64,000 nt of DNA from Clostridiales bacterium (GTDB lineage Bacteria > Bacillota > Clostridia > Saccharofermentanales > Saccharofermentanaceae). Positions 8,142 to 17,602 of this stretch are shown piece by piece. Every line of letters starts with the position of its first letter. Position 1 is the stretch's first letter. The DNA is taken from contig JAFZLF010000015.1 in NCBI GenBank assembly GCA_017551625.1, positions 54,378 through 118,377 on the forward strand. The letters are read 5' to 3'. The notes beneath the pieces were generated by a model. The model searched no databases, had not been told where the DNA came from, and worked only from the letters and a program-made list of their open reading frames with translations. Both the position numbers and the translations under genes were made by a program.

Positions 8142-9503
8142 ATGTCACTACCGAAGGATTTTATCTGGGGCGTCGCTACCGCTTCCTATCAGGTCGAGGG
8201 AGCCTGGAACGAAGACGGCAAAGGCCCGTCGATCTGGGATACATACACACACTGGAGAAATTCTCCTGTTCACAATCACGAGACCGGCGATGTCGCCTGT
8301 GATCACTACCACCGCATGAAGGAGGACGTCGCTCTTCTTAAGGAGATCGGCGTGAAGGCATACCGTTTCTCCATCAGCTGGACACGCGTGATCCCCGACG
8401 GTATCGGGCAGGTCAATCCGAAAGGGCTTCAGTTCTATTCGGATCTCGTTGACGAACTTCTCAGGAACGGCATCGAGCCGCTCGTGACGATTTATCACTG
8501 GGATATGCCGCAGACGATCTTCGAGCGTGGCGGATGGCTCAATCCGGAGAGCATCGAGTGGTTCAGAAACTACACGAAGATTCTGGTCGACGCGCTCTCG
8601 GACCGTGTCACCTACTGGTTCACCTTCAACGAGCCGCAGATCTTCCTGGGACTCGGTTATTACATGGGTGCTCACGCCCCGTTCATGAAGTTCTCTGACA
8701 GAGATCTCCTGCGCATGTCGAAGAATGTCCTCCTTGCCCACGGAACCGCCGTGCAGACGATCCGGAAGAATTGCAAAAAACCGGCCAAAGTATCCTACGC
8801 GCCGACCGGGCCGTCCTTTATCCCGGAAAACGATTCCCCCGATGCGATCGAGAAGGCCCGTCATCAGACATTTGCTTTCGACAGTTTCGGCTATATGCTC
8901 AGCAATTCCTTCTGGTCCGATCCGATCATCCTCGGCAAGTGGCCGGACGGCGCCAGAGAATTCTTCGGTGATGATTTTACCGACTTTACCGAGGAGGAAT
9001 GGAAGATCGTGACTACGCCGATCGACTTCTACGGCATGAATATCTATGCCGCGATGCGCGACCTCAGCAAACTCTCTGCTTCAGAAGGAAACGAAGTGAA
9101 AGCCGGAGAACCGCTCACTGCGCTGAAGTGGGAGATCACACCGGAAGTCCTCTACTGGTCTGCGAAGTTCATGCACGAGAGATACGGCCTTCCGATCATG
9201 ATCACCGAGAACGGCTGTGCCTGCACTGACAGCGTCCACCTCGACGGCAAGGTCCACGATCCGCAGCGCATCGACTTCCTGAAGAGATATATCCGTGAGT
9301 TTGCACGCGCCGCCGAGGACGGCATCCCGCTCGTCGGCTACATCCACTGGTCCTTCATGGACAACTTCGAGTGGGCTGACGGCTACGACCCGCGCTTCGG
9401 TCTCGTCTATGTCAATTATCAGACTCAGGAAAGGACCCTCAAGGATTCTGCCTACTGGTACAAAGAAGTCATCGAGACAAACGGAGAATCGCTCTGGACG
9501 TAA
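8142..9503 (+). CDS. bglA: Beta-glucosidase, glycoside hydrolase family 1
   Basis: The 453-residue protein is a full-length family GH1 (beta/alpha)8 barrel without a signal peptide, so it acts in the cytoplasm on cellobiose or other beta-glucosides. The acid/base glutamate is in TFNEP (Glu164) and the nucleophile in ITENG (Glu356). The N-terminal FIWGVATASYQVEG and the C-terminal WSFMDNFEWADGY..RFGLVYV blocks are typical of GH1. It lacks the phosphate-binding signature of 6-phospho-beta-glucosidases as far as can be judged, so a non-phosphorylated substrate is favoured. CAAGGAGGA precedes the ATG. A bidirectional terminator ends the unit. Confidence 0.93.
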   Translation: MSLPKDFIWGVATASYQVEGAWNEDGKGPSIWDTYTHWRNSPVHNHETGDVACDHYHRMKEDVALLKEIGVKAYRFSISWTRVIPDGIGQVNPKGLQFYSDLVDELLRNGIEPLVTIYHWDMPQTIFERGGWLNPESIEWFRNYTKILVDALSDRVTYWFTFNEPQIFLGLGYYMGAHAPFMKFSDRDLLRMSKNVLLAHGTAVQTIRKNCKKPAKVSYAPTGPSFIPENDSPDAIEKARHQTFAFDSFGYMLSNSFWSDPIILGKWPDGAREFFGDDFTDFTEEEWKIVTTPIDFYGMNIYAAMRDLSKLSASEGNEVKAGEPLTALKWEITPEVLYWSAKFMHERYGLPIMITENGCACTDSVHLDGKVHDPQRIDFLKRYIREFARAAEDGIPLVGYIHWSFMDNFEWADGYDPRFGLVYVNYQTQERTLKDSAYWYKEVIETNGESLWT

Positions 9504-9519
9504 ACCGGATCCGCAAACA

Positions 9520-9597
9520 AAAAAAGAAAAAGATGGTTTCGACGTGCCTCCGCAGCCGCATAAGCGGGAAGGACAGCACTAGAAACCATCTTTTTTC
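9520..9597. terminator. Bidirectional terminator with inner-hairpin family A copy
   Basis: AAAAAGATGGTTTC pairs with GAAACCATCTTTTTT and gives T-runs in both directions between bglA and the convergent zinc-ribbon gene. The loop (9544-9579) holds a family A element; read leftwards it is GTGCTGTCC..CCGC-TTAT-GCGG..TGCGGAGGCAC. Confidence 0.8.
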
Positions 9598-9600
9598 CTG

Positions 9601-11145
9601 TTAGTGTTTGAACGGATCCGGGCCGGACGGATCGTACTCGGGAAGATCGGCCAGACCTTTATCCACAGCAACGTGTTCTGCCGTTTCCGGCTCGTCGAAC
9701 AGGTCTTCGTTTCCGACTCTTCTGTCCAGTGTTCTTTCCGGAAGACGGACACCGCTTCCGAGCGAATTCTCCATCGCTTCCTCTTTCATGAGATACAGCG
9801 GCGAATGCTTCGTCGGCAGTGGCACGGGGCTACTGGGGAGAGCCATTTTCTTACTTTCTCTCGCCACGATCTCCGCATCTCCCTGGAAAGCTTCGGATAA
9901 CGGCACATTTACAGTGAGCTGCTGTCTCCTCATCTGTCGTTCGAGCTGGATCAGGCTCTTGTCCGTGGACATCTCATTGAGCGTCATCTCCGCCGCGATC
10001 GAGGAAGCTACGATATCGATCATGTACGTCCTGTAATTGATCTTCCTGTCAGTGCCTCCGAAGTCCTCGGAAGAGAAGTTTTTGATCCGCTTCTTCTTCA
10101 TTGTCTCGAGCGTCTGCGGCACCTCTTCAACCACCTGTGGTTCCGTGGACTCCCATGAAAGCGCAGATGATTCTCCGGACAGTGCATTCATATACCATGT
10201 CAGACACTGGTTCTTCTTTCTCTTCTTCATGACCCACAGAGGAATGTAGACCAGTTGACCGATCGGGTCTTCGTACTCTGTATCATCTACATATGAACTG
10301 ATCGCGAAACTCTCCAGGTTCTCCACGATCATACACTCCTTGACAAATTCGCGGATCCTTCTAAGGAAAGTTTCCCGGATCTCCGAAGATGAAAAATCGC
10401 AACCGAGGATAACGGCCTGCCCGATTTTCCCATTCCCGGACGAATACTGGCTGTTCATCGGAAATGGTGAGATCTCATCGAGTCTTGGCATGGAAATCAT
10501 AGGACTAGCACTGATCGGGATATTCTTCCATGCCATTTCCCCGTTCATATTCTTCGGATACGGCGTGATGACCGATGAAGAACGCTCCAGCGTAAAATCG
10601 TTGAGAAGGATCACTCCGAGGATCTTATCGCCGAGATTGCGCGGTTGCTTGACATATGGCACCACACTGAGGATCGTTCTGGCAAAGATGTGATAATCAA
10701 AGAAGAAAAATGGCACGTATACGGGCGTGATGGCATCGAGATACTCCTGCCTGCCAAAGGAACGGAATCGCTTCTTGTCTTTTCGGACAGCGTCGGTATA
10801 CTCCCGCTGTGCTTCCTTCCTGTCGAACCGAAACGGCATCCGCTCGCCACCGGAAAGAAGCGCAGCTCCCTCCGCGGACTTCGTCAATTCTCCGCTTCCG
10901 CAGAAGACACAACTTCCCGGTATTTCGGTGCCGCCTGAAGGAAGATACATATTCCTTCCGCACTGTGCGCACGTATACGATACGTGTTTGACGGAAGTCA
11001 GATCCCGAACATAGAATCCTCCCTTAGGACGTGCGAGCATGTCTTTTTCGGATAATGGGGAACTGCAGAATACACACTTGAGTTCTGATGTTCCATCAAG
11101 GATAGTATCCGCTCCGCATCGCGGGCAGTGATATGCCTTCTCCAT
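9601..11145 (-). CDS. Zinc-ribbon protein with conserved core domain (paralog 1)
   Basis: The function is not established. The 514-residue protein starts with two CxxC-type zinc ribbons (CPRCGAD..CVFCSS near residues 8-32 and CAQCGRN..CVFCGS near 59-84). A core domain follows with DAITPVYVPFFFFDY and a later IGQLVYIPLWVMKK block. This order resembles clostridial proteins annotated as TFIIB-type zinc ribbon proteins. It is a paralog of the neighbouring 1346-residue protein: same ribbons, same core order and a shared C-terminal tail (LPEYDPSGPDPFK). A terminator separates the two, so they are probably separate transcripts. No membrane segment is evident. Confidence 0.75.
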   Translation of the reverse strand: MEKAYHCPRCGADTILDGTSELKCVFCSSPLSEKDMLARPKGGFYVRDLTSVKHVSYTCAQCGRNMYLPSGGTEIPGSCVFCGSGELTKSAEGAALLSGGERMPFRFDRKEAQREYTDAVRKDKKRFRSFGRQEYLDAITPVYVPFFFFDYHIFARTILSVVPYVKQPRNLGDKILGVILLNDFTLERSSSVITPYPKNMNGEMAWKNIPISASPMISMPRLDEISPFPMNSQYSSGNGKIGQAVILGCDFSSSEIRETFLRRIREFVKECMIVENLESFAISSYVDDTEYEDPIGQLVYIPLWVMKKRKKNQCLTWYMNALSGESSALSWESTEPQVVEEVPQTLETMKKKRIKNFSSEDFGGTDRKINYRTYMIDIVASSIAAEMTLNEMSTDKSLIQLERQMRRQQLTVNVPLSEAFQGDAEIVARESKKMALPSSPVPLPTKHSPLYLMKEEAMENSLGSGVRLPERTLDRRVGNEDLFDEPETAEHVAVDKGLADLPEYDPSGPDPFKH

Positions 11146-11201
11146 CTATTTCTCCTCTGAAAAATCGAGATGCTTCCCTGTTTTTGAGAATTCCCCGTAG
11201 C

Positions 11202-11254
11202 AAAAAACACGCCGGATCCCGACAGTTCTCCCTGTAGGGGATCCGACGTGTTTT
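11202..11254 (-). terminator. Terminator after the large zinc-ribbon gene
   Basis: A 14-bp stem, ACACGCCGGATCCC with GGGATCCGACGTGT (one G-T wobble), is followed leftwards by TTTTTTG. The loop contains its own small hairpin (ACAG..CTGT), unrelated to families A and B. Confidence 0.8.
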
Positions 11255-11260
11255 GTAAAC

Positions 11261-14200
11261 TCAGTTAGGCTTGAAAGGATTCGGTCCTTCCGGGTCGAGA
11301 TCCGGAAGTCCGCGGATCGCCTTCTCTGCTGCTTTTTCCGCTTCTTCCAGTTCATCATCGACTCTGCTGTGCTCTCTGGCCAGTGCAGGGATGCTGCTAT
11401 CCTTCGCCAGGTGATGGATGCTCTCCTCTTCGAGCGGCTCCGGCAGCATATCAAGAGAGGCTACCACAGAAGGCTTATCTTCGAACTGAGTAGACTCGAA
11501 AGTCTTGTTCACCGTTCCCGGCCGCATACCCGGACGTCCCAGACCCGATCTGGCCGTACTCTCGTCATCGCCGGAATCTTCCTGTGGTTGCGCACTAAAA
11601 GAACTCTGGATCTGACGTCTTCTCTCTTCTTCTTCCATCTGGCGGCGCTGCGCAAATGTGCGCGGGCGGTCAGCGGAAGGAGCAGCAGGTCTGGACGGAA
11701 CGTTGATTTCACGTGCGCCACTGCCCAATTCACGGGCCTTAGGCTTCTCATCCTCTTCATCCGCATGATGCAATCCGCTCGGAAGGATCTCCTTGACTTC
11801 CCCATCCGGTCTCCAGAGAGTCGGTCTCTCTCTCGGCTTCTCGACGTCGATGATCTGATCCTTCGGCTTCATCAGAGAGCCGCGCGGTCTGTCTTCCGTA
11901 TAGGCGGCGGAGCTTCCCCACGCCGGCACCGGACCGTCAGTCTCCGGGACTCTCTCCCAGATCGGGACCTGTTTGGCGCCACCATTGTCATTGCCTGCAC
12001 TTCCTGTGCCCGGTCTGGATGTACCAGGACGGGCCCCCATTCCGGGACGTTGCGGCGGACGCGGAGCCGGACGAGTCGCATCTGAGGCTACAGGCGGACG
12101 CGGCGAAGGTCTGGCCGAACCGGAAGAAGATACCTGCGGACGCTGTGCCGGCTGTGCCGCGCTCGGACGTACCGGCGGACGCGGTGAAGGACGGAAAGCA
12201 GAGGAATGCGCCGGCGCTTCCGAAGACTCCTGCTCTGCCGCTCTTTCTTCTGCTGCCAGTCTTCTCTTTTCTTCGAGAGTTCTGGGCTGCGGTGCAGGAC
12301 GGAATGGAGACGGCGACGGTGCTTCAGCGGCATCCGAAACCTCTGTTGCTCTTCTCTTCTCATCAAGTGTTCTTGCTCTCGGAGCCGTATGCGCCGCATT
12401 GCTCGCTCTTCTTACCGCTTCTTCTTCCGCGGCGCGGAGCTCATCTCTGGACATATGGCTTCTGCCCTTATTTCTGGGGTTCGCACTCGTTTCCTGCTCC
12501 TGCCGGGCTTCTGCTCTGGTATCCGTTCTTCCGGCAGGTCTTGCCCATGCCGGAGCCGCCTTGGCTGTCGCAGCGGGCTCCTGCGGTTTCGCCCACGAAG
12601 GAGTCTCCTTCGCTTCCGGCATCTCGCCCCATCTGCTCTGTCTCTCGAGCGAAGGCATCTGATGGATCTCATCATCCAGTGGCTGTTCCGTCATGTATTC
12701 CAGACTCGGGCCCTGCTCCTCGGCGCGGGCCAGCGGGGCCGGCGGACGCTGTGCGAGAGGACGGTTGTTCTCATCGAGTTCCGGATGCGGTTCGACTTCT
12801 TCTACATAGACATCTCCACGCTTTTGAGCCAGCGGGGCCGGCGGACGCTGCGCGAGAGGACGGTTCATCTTATCCGGATTATCGTTGGGGTCAACGATCT
12901 CCGGCTCACTGCCGTCACGCTGGAATGCGAGCGGCGGCGCCGGTCTGAAGGCCAGCGGGCGATCATTCTCATCACTTCCCTTGAAGTTCGCGGAAGTACG
13001 CGGCTGTGGTTTGAAGAAGATCTCACGTACACCGTCGTCTTCTTCCTTGATCTCATGATCGCCGTCAGAGTGACGCAGCACGCCGGAATCGTATTCGGAA
13101 TTCATGATCGCCATACCCTGCGCTTCTTCCGGCGCCTTCTCCGGCTGTCTCGGAATCGCAGAAGACGTGACCGGCTTCTCTTCTTCGCTAAACGGCGGCT
13201 TCTTCTTATTAAACGAGAACGTGATGTTGGCCACCATCTCCTCGGCCTCGGCCTCACCCTCATCTGCGGTATCGGCGACCGGTTCTTCCACAGTATTCTG
13301 CGGTTCCGGGGCTCTGCGTGCAGGTCTACTTACCTTCGGCATCGGGACCTCATATGCATCTTCAGCCTGGACTTCTGCTCTCGGACCCGCCGAGATCTGC
13401 TCACGGAAGGCCTGCTCCATATCCGGCTTCGGTCTGTCCGTTTCCCCTCTTTGCGTCGTCTCCTGAGCAAAAGCATCGGCCTGGGCCTGCGCCTCGGCCA
13501 GGATGCCGGACAGATCTCCATCCGCATCTGCTTCCGGTTCTTCTGCCGGCGTCTCTACACGGCGTCTGGAAGAGGCGCCGATCGGAGGCATCTTAGTATC
13601 AAAGGGGCTGGCAAACTCGAGCTCATCGCTGTCGCCTCTAGCCATTCTGTCTGCCATAGACATCGGCTTCTGCGGTTTCTGCTCCATCTCCAGTTCTTCT
13701 TCTGTCTTCTCCCAGAGCGGCTTACTCGAAGCGGCCGCCGCGCTCATCTTCGATGTGCCCGGCTTCTTTGTTCTGGTCGGACGGTTGCCCGGCGCAGATA
13801 CAGACGGCGGAGGCGTCACGGCCTTGGCCCAGCTCGGTACGCTGGATGCCGCCGCCATATCGCCCTTCGGCTTATCCTGCGCGGCCTTTCTCAGGCGCTC
13901 CGTCATCTCGCGCTCATGCTCGATCTCTTCTTCCTTCGTCATCTTCTTGTTCGGATCACGCTTCTTAAGCGGTGCGCCGACCTCCACGTCAAGAGACGAG
14001 AAAGGTTTCTTACCTGAATCTGTCTTTTTCTCAGAAGGAGAATAGATCGAACCGAGACTCATATCGTCTCTGGGCTCCGGTCTCTTTCGTCCATCCGGCG
14101 TAACTCTCGACTCCTTCGGCTTCTCGAAGAAGGAATAATCCAGGATCTCGATATTCGGATCGTGAATATTGAACTCGAAGTGCGTATCGTTCAGCGCGGT

Positions 14201-15301
14201 GCAGCGGGTCTTATCCCAGTACTGCTGATATGTGATACCGGCGTTCTTCGAAGTGCCCTTGGACATAGGGATATTGGCATCTACTTCTCCGTTCTGTCCA
14301 TTCATGGCGAAGTAGAAATCTCTGCCCATGTATTCACCCTTCATGTACCATATCGGGAACAACACCAGTTCTCCGATACCCAGAGGATAATCTGTCTTAT
14401 CCTGGAAATAGGAGATGTCATACGAATCGGAATGGGCGTCCATAATCATCTGGCGCGTCCACTTCTTGATACGCTCCATAAACTCCTGCATGCAGGATAC
14501 CGGATCCTTCGTGATCGCCAGGATAGGCGTGTCCATGAGGATCTTCTCATTGACGAGCACCATCTTGGACTGGTCATACGGCTGAACCATATTGATGACA
14601 TTATTCGGAAGGATACCGGACGCATCAAACGGGATCCCCTGCCATGACAGCACACCGCCGGTCACATGCTCGGATGGCTGGTTCGAAGCATCCTTCTGCG
14701 CGCCCTTGCGGTTCGCCTGGAAACGCGAGAACGACGAGCGGAGCACGGAGAGCTGTTCGGCGATTCCCTCCGTACCATTGATACCGAAGAGAGTCTTGCC
14801 TTCTGCTGCCTTATTTCTGAGCATGGCCGTCACACGGGCGTGTGCTACGACCTCGTAGTTGAAGAGGAAGATCGGAACATAGACCTTATGAAGCAGATCC
14901 TTGTTCTCGTCGGTCGCGAGCGTACGGCCGACTGCGGAGTTATTACGGATATAGTCCAGGAACATCTCCTGAGCCTGTTGTCTCGTATGTGCGAACGGGA
15001 TCGCACGGCGCGGCATCGCGCCGATCATGCCACCGTTATCCTTTACGGAAGCCGATGAACAGAGCGGACATCCTGATTGGGCCGTGGCCGGTTTCGCTAC
15101 AAAATCACTTCCACAATCTTCGCAGTGGTAAGTGTGATACACTTTATCGTTCCAGGCGTCACCGACATAGTAACCGCCTTCGAGTTCTTTTACTTCGTTC
15201 TTCCCCGTAAATACCGTATGGCAGAAGCAACAGGTATAGCTCTTCGATTCATCGTAGATCAGATCCGCCAGACAATTGGGGCAGTGGAATGCTATCTCCA
15301 T
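11261..15301 (-). CDS. Large zinc-ribbon protein with long disordered tail (paralog 2)
   Basis: The function is unknown. The 1346 residues begin with two zinc ribbons (CPNCLAD..CCFCHT and CEDCGSD..CPLCSS), then a core of ~300 residues with KVYVPIFLFNY and IGELVLFPIWYMKG, matching paralog 1. From about residue 400 to the end it is low-complexity, rich in Pro, Arg, Glu and Ala. Three repeats of the form RPLAxRPxxPLA lie near the middle, and two RTL[DE]EKRR segments further on. The last residues, LPDLDPEGPNPFKPN, match the tail of paralog 1. A strong TTGACA/TATATT promoter drives it. A cytoplasmic scaffold binding protein partners through the tail is one inference. Confidence 0.75.
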   Translation of the reverse strand: MEIAFHCPNCLADLIYDESKSYTCCFCHTVFTGKNEVKELEGGYYVGDAWNDKVYHTYHCEDCGSDFVAKPATAQSGCPLCSSASVKDNGGMIGAMPRRAIPFAHTRQQAQEMFLDYIRNNSAVGRTLATDENKDLLHKVYVPIFLFNYEVVAHARVTAMLRNKAAEGKTLFGINGTEGIAEQLSVLRSSFSRFQANRKGAQKDASNQPSEHVTGGVLSWQGIPFDASGILPNNVINMVQPYDQSKMVLVNEKILMDTPILAITKDPVSCMQEFMERIKKWTRQMIMDAHSDSYDISYFQDKTDYPLGIGELVLFPIWYMKGEYMGRDFYFAMNGQNGEVDANIPMSKGTSKNAGITYQQYWDKTRCTALNDTHFEFNIHDPNIEILDYSFFEKPKESRVTPDGRKRPEPRDDMSLGSIYSPSEKKTDSGKKPFSSLDVEVGAPLKKRDPNKKMTKEEEIEHEREMTERLRKAAQDKPKGDMAAASSVPSWAKAVTPPPSVSAPGNRPTRTKKPGTSKMSAAAASSKPLWEKTEEELEMEQKPQKPMSMADRMARGDSDELEFASPFDTKMPPIGASSRRRVETPAEEPEADADGDLSGILAEAQAQADAFAQETTQRGETDRPKPDMEQAFREQISAGPRAEVQAEDAYEVPMPKVSRPARRAPEPQNTVEEPVADTADEGEAEAEEMVANITFSFNKKKPPFSEEEKPVTSSAIPRQPEKAPEEAQGMAIMNSEYDSGVLRHSDGDHEIKEEDDGVREIFFKPQPRTSANFKGSDENDRPLAFRPAPPLAFQRDGSEPEIVDPNDNPDKMNRPLAQRPPAPLAQKRGDVYVEEVEPHPELDENNRPLAQRPPAPLARAEEQGPSLEYMTEQPLDDEIHQMPSLERQSRWGEMPEAKETPSWAKPQEPAATAKAAPAWARPAGRTDTRAEARQEQETSANPRNKGRSHMSRDELRAAEEEAVRRASNAAHTAPRARTLDEKRRATEVSDAAEAPSPSPFRPAPQPRTLEEKRRLAAEERAAEQESSEAPAHSSAFRPSPRPPVRPSAAQPAQRPQVSSSGSARPSPRPPVASDATRPAPRPPQRPGMGARPGTSRPGTGSAGNDNGGAKQVPIWERVPETDGPVPAWGSSAAYTEDRPRGSLMKPKDQIIDVEKPRERPTLWRPDGEVKEILPSGLHHADEEDEKPKARELGSGAREINVPSRPAAPSADRPRTFAQRRQMEEEERRRQIQSSFSAQPQEDSGDDESTARSGLGRPGMRPGTVNKTFESTQFEDKPSVVASLDMLPEPLEEESIHHLAKDSSIPALAREHSRVDDELEEAEKAAEKAIRGLPDLDPEGPNPFKPN

Positions 15302-15327
15302 AATATAACCCTCCTACTTCACCCTAT

Positions 15328-15356
15328 AATATAAAATTTGTTTGTCAGATTGTCAA
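15328..15356 (-). promoter_or_regulatory. Promoter of the large zinc-ribbon gene
   Basis: TTGACA (15351-15356) and TATATT (15328-15333), read leftwards, are separated by exactly 17 bp, about 27 bp upstream of the start codon. This is close to the sigma-A consensus. Confidence 0.75.
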
Positions 15357-15417
15357 TTATTCTTCAGTATGCTACACTTTTAATATTCATATTTTAGTGG
15401 GTTTTCAGGCTCTTTTT

Positions 15418-15427
15418 CAGTGCTTTT
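15418..15427 (-). repeat. AAAAGCACTG dispersed 10-mer (one of nine copies)
   Basis: Plus-strand copies start at 32046, 34573, 41838, 46138 and 56834; minus-strand copies at 15418, 21136, 42598 and 52825. Two are intergenic (15418, 46138). The rest lie in genes, in different reading frames: Lys-Ala-Leu, Ser-Ala-Phe, Lys-Ser-Thr and Val-Leu-Phe. About 0.1 copies would be expected by chance in 64 kb. Confidence 0.75.
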
Positions 15428-15472
15428 CGACAGAAAAGATCCCGCAGGACCCGACCGGAGAGCAGGGAAGCT

Positions 15473-16564
15473 ATGAGGAACGTCGCATTTTCACCTGAAT
15501 ATGCGCAGCAGTACGAACAGCAGAGTCAGCTCCTCTTCCGCGATGAGAATCGTCGTTCGAAAGAAGAGGGCTGCTTCGCCAACGGCTATTTTCTCCTCTG
15601 CGAGAGTTACGAAGGCCAGCTTGGCGATGAGATGCGGCTGGCGGCGAAGTACTCGCTCTTCACTCCGAATCACGATCTGATCCTAAGCTACGAGTGTCTC
15701 GACAACACGCACCCCCTCTGCGAGATGATCTCGCACAGAGACGGGAATGTATACTTCATCTTCCGCCGTGACCGCTTCGGTTTCTCTATCTTTAATCTGA
15801 ACACCCTGAAGGAACACCGCTACTACTCCGACGCAGCCTTTGAAACGGGCGCAGACTTCATCTGGTGCGGCGCCGAGTACTATCCGGACAGAGATACCCT
15901 CTTCGTTGTCGGACACATGCCGGACGCCCCTTTCGAGGTCTACGAATTTGATTTTTCCGACCCGATGACCTGTATCGCCTTCGTTCCCGATGATGCCCTG
16001 ATCCTGACCCTTCCCACCACAGACTTTGCCGATGAGATGGAAGAGTTCCGCGACGAGTACATCAACTGGGGTGAAGAGAACATCTACGGTTCCGCGCTTC
16101 TGCAGTCCTTCGACGATATCGCCGAGTGGTTCGCCTTCGTCGAGACACTGGGCTCCAGAAAGACCGCTCCGACCTACTACATGCCATCGACTCCTTTTGT
16201 CGCATTCCGCATGGGAGACGGTATCCCGGTCGGCATGATCGAGATCAAGCATGAACTCAATGACTACATGAGTAAGCACGGCGGGCACATCTCCTACTCG
16301 GTGCGTCCTTCCGAGCGCCGTCGCGGATATGGTAAGCGTATGCTGGCCATGGCGCTTCCCTACGCGAAGCTTCTCGGTCACAGCAAGGTCCTCGTCGTCT
16401 GTCACACTGACAACGAACCGTCACGAAGGACGATCCTCGCCGACGGCGGTGTCTACGAGCAGACCTATTTCAGTGAGATGGATAACATCTATAACGAGAA
16501 TTACTGGATCCGCACCACACCGGCCGGCACGGCCGAGCCCGGCACGGCAGGTTTCGTTTCCTGA
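15473..16564 (+). CDS. GNAT-family acetyltransferase with N-terminal extension
   Basis: The C-terminal ~170 of 363 residues form a GNAT acetyltransferase domain: VAFRMGDGIPVGMIEIKH, then the acetyl-CoA loop SVRPSERRRGYGKRML near residues 279-294, then KVLVVCHTDNEPSRRTI. The N-terminal ~190 residues are not recognised; they are acidic and aromatic-rich and may be a substrate-recognition domain. The acetyl acceptor is unknown. It lies alone between a divergent zinc-ribbon gene and a convergent AEC transporter gene, and has its own terminator. Confidence 0.75.
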   Translation: MRNVAFSPEYAQQYEQQSQLLFRDENRRSKEEGCFANGYFLLCESYEGQLGDEMRLAAKYSLFTPNHDLILSYECLDNTHPLCEMISHRDGNVYFIFRRDRFGFSIFNLNTLKEHRYYSDAAFETGADFIWCGAEYYPDRDTLFVVGHMPDAPFEVYEFDFSDPMTCIAFVPDDALILTLPTTDFADEMEEFRDEYINWGEENIYGSALLQSFDDIAEWFAFVETLGSRKTAPTYYMPSTPFVAFRMGDGIPVGMIEIKHELNDYMSKHGGHISYSVRPSERRRGYGKRMLAMALPYAKLLGHSKVLVVCHTDNEPSRRTILADGGVYEQTYFSEMDNIYNENYWIRTTPAGTAEPGTAGFVS

Positions 16565-16591
16565 GCAGCTGCCACACTATAAGGAAATTTC

Positions 16592-16625
16592 AGCCGGCTC
16601 CGACGTGAGCGGCTTTTTTCTTTTC
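16592..16625 (+). terminator. Terminator of the GNAT gene
   Basis: AGCCG-GCTC pairs with GAGC-GGCT (one bulged base) around a short loop and is followed by TTTTTTCTTTT. Confidence 0.8.
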
Positions 16626-16636
16626 TGAAGAAGCGC

Positions 16637-17566
16637 TTATACGAACAGTTTGTCGCAGATCAGGACGAACAGCGGAAGCGTCGCCATACAAAGAAGCATG
16701 CTCTGCACGGTCGCGCGCGCCGCAAACTCCGGCGCGCAGTCGTATTTTTCCGAGAGGATAACGTTCATGGAGCCGCATGGAAGCGCGCACATGAGGACAG
16801 TAACAGCTGCCGTCTCTGCCGCCATGGAAGAGCTCTTGAAGGCGAGGCACATGCCTATGAAAACAAGTCCCGGCAGCAGTATAAGGCGCACGAAGGAGAT
16901 CAGATAGGACTTCGGATCGGAGACCACCTTCACAAACGGCATCGCCGCGAGGTTCGACCCGATGATGATCATGCTGAGCGGAACCGTCATCGCTGCAATC
17001 AGGTCGATCGGTCCGGACACATAAGAGTTAAACCGGAACGGCGACACGAACAGAAGGATCGCCAGGACAGATGCGATATTTACAGGGTTCAGAAGAAGGC
17101 TCCTGAAGCTTCCGGTCTTTCCCGAAAGAAGATGGATGCCGTAGGTGTACATGAAGAGATTGTACGCGAGGTTAAAGACGACCGCCATGAGAAGGCCTGC
17201 ATTTCCGTACAGAGCGGACATCAGAGGAAAACCGACAAATCCCGTGTTCGCGAAGACCGTCATGGTCACAAATACTCGCTTCTCTTTTTCTTCGAACGGG
17301 AGCTTTCGGGAAAGAAGCCGCATCGCGACCAGCGACACGATGTAGTAAATGAGGGCGGCGACCAGCGTGATCAGCATACCTTCCGCGACCTCGGGCGTCT
17401 TTTCATAGTTCGAGGACGCGAGTATCGAGAACGGAAGGATCGTCAGGAGAAGGATGTCGGACAGGCCCTTCTGCAGACGGGAATCGATGACCTTGGCCTT
17501 ACGGAGGATAAAGCCCAGCGTCACCGCCACGACGATCTTTATGAATACCAGAAGTAATGCGTCCAC
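16637..17566 (-). CDS. AEC-family transporter
   Basis: The 309-residue, very hydrophobic protein has about 10 membrane segments in two five-helix halves, as in the auxin efflux carrier (AEC) family. Family members in bacteria export or exchange organic acids such as malate and malonate; the substrate here cannot be read. The start codon is GTG (GTG GAC GCA), preceded by GAGGGG. It follows glpK on the same strand with a 36-base gap, so it may be cotranscribed with glpK. Confidence 0.85.
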   Translation of the reverse strand: MDALLLVFIKIVVAVTLGFILRKAKVIDSRLQKGLSDILLLTILPFSILASSNYEKTPEVAEGMLITLVAALIYYIVSLVAMRLLSRKLPFEEKEKRVFVTMTVFANTGFVGFPLMSALYGNAGLLMAVVFNLAYNLFMYTYGIHLLSGKTGSFRSLLLNPVNIASVLAILLFVSPFRFNSYVSGPIDLIAAMTVPLSMIIIGSNLAAMPFVKVVSDPKSYLISFVRLILLPGLVFIGMCLAFKSSSMAAETAAVTVLMCALPCGSMNVILSEKYDCAPEFAARATVQSMLLCMATLPLFVLICDKLFV

Positions 17567-17602
17567 GCAAACCCCTCATCCGGGCGGATCGCACCGTCCG
17601 GT

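Noticed and set aside
12206..14017. 603-codon open frame on the plus strand
   Set aside because: Antisense to the disordered part of the large zinc-ribbon gene; Arg/Leu-rich translation, no start signals.
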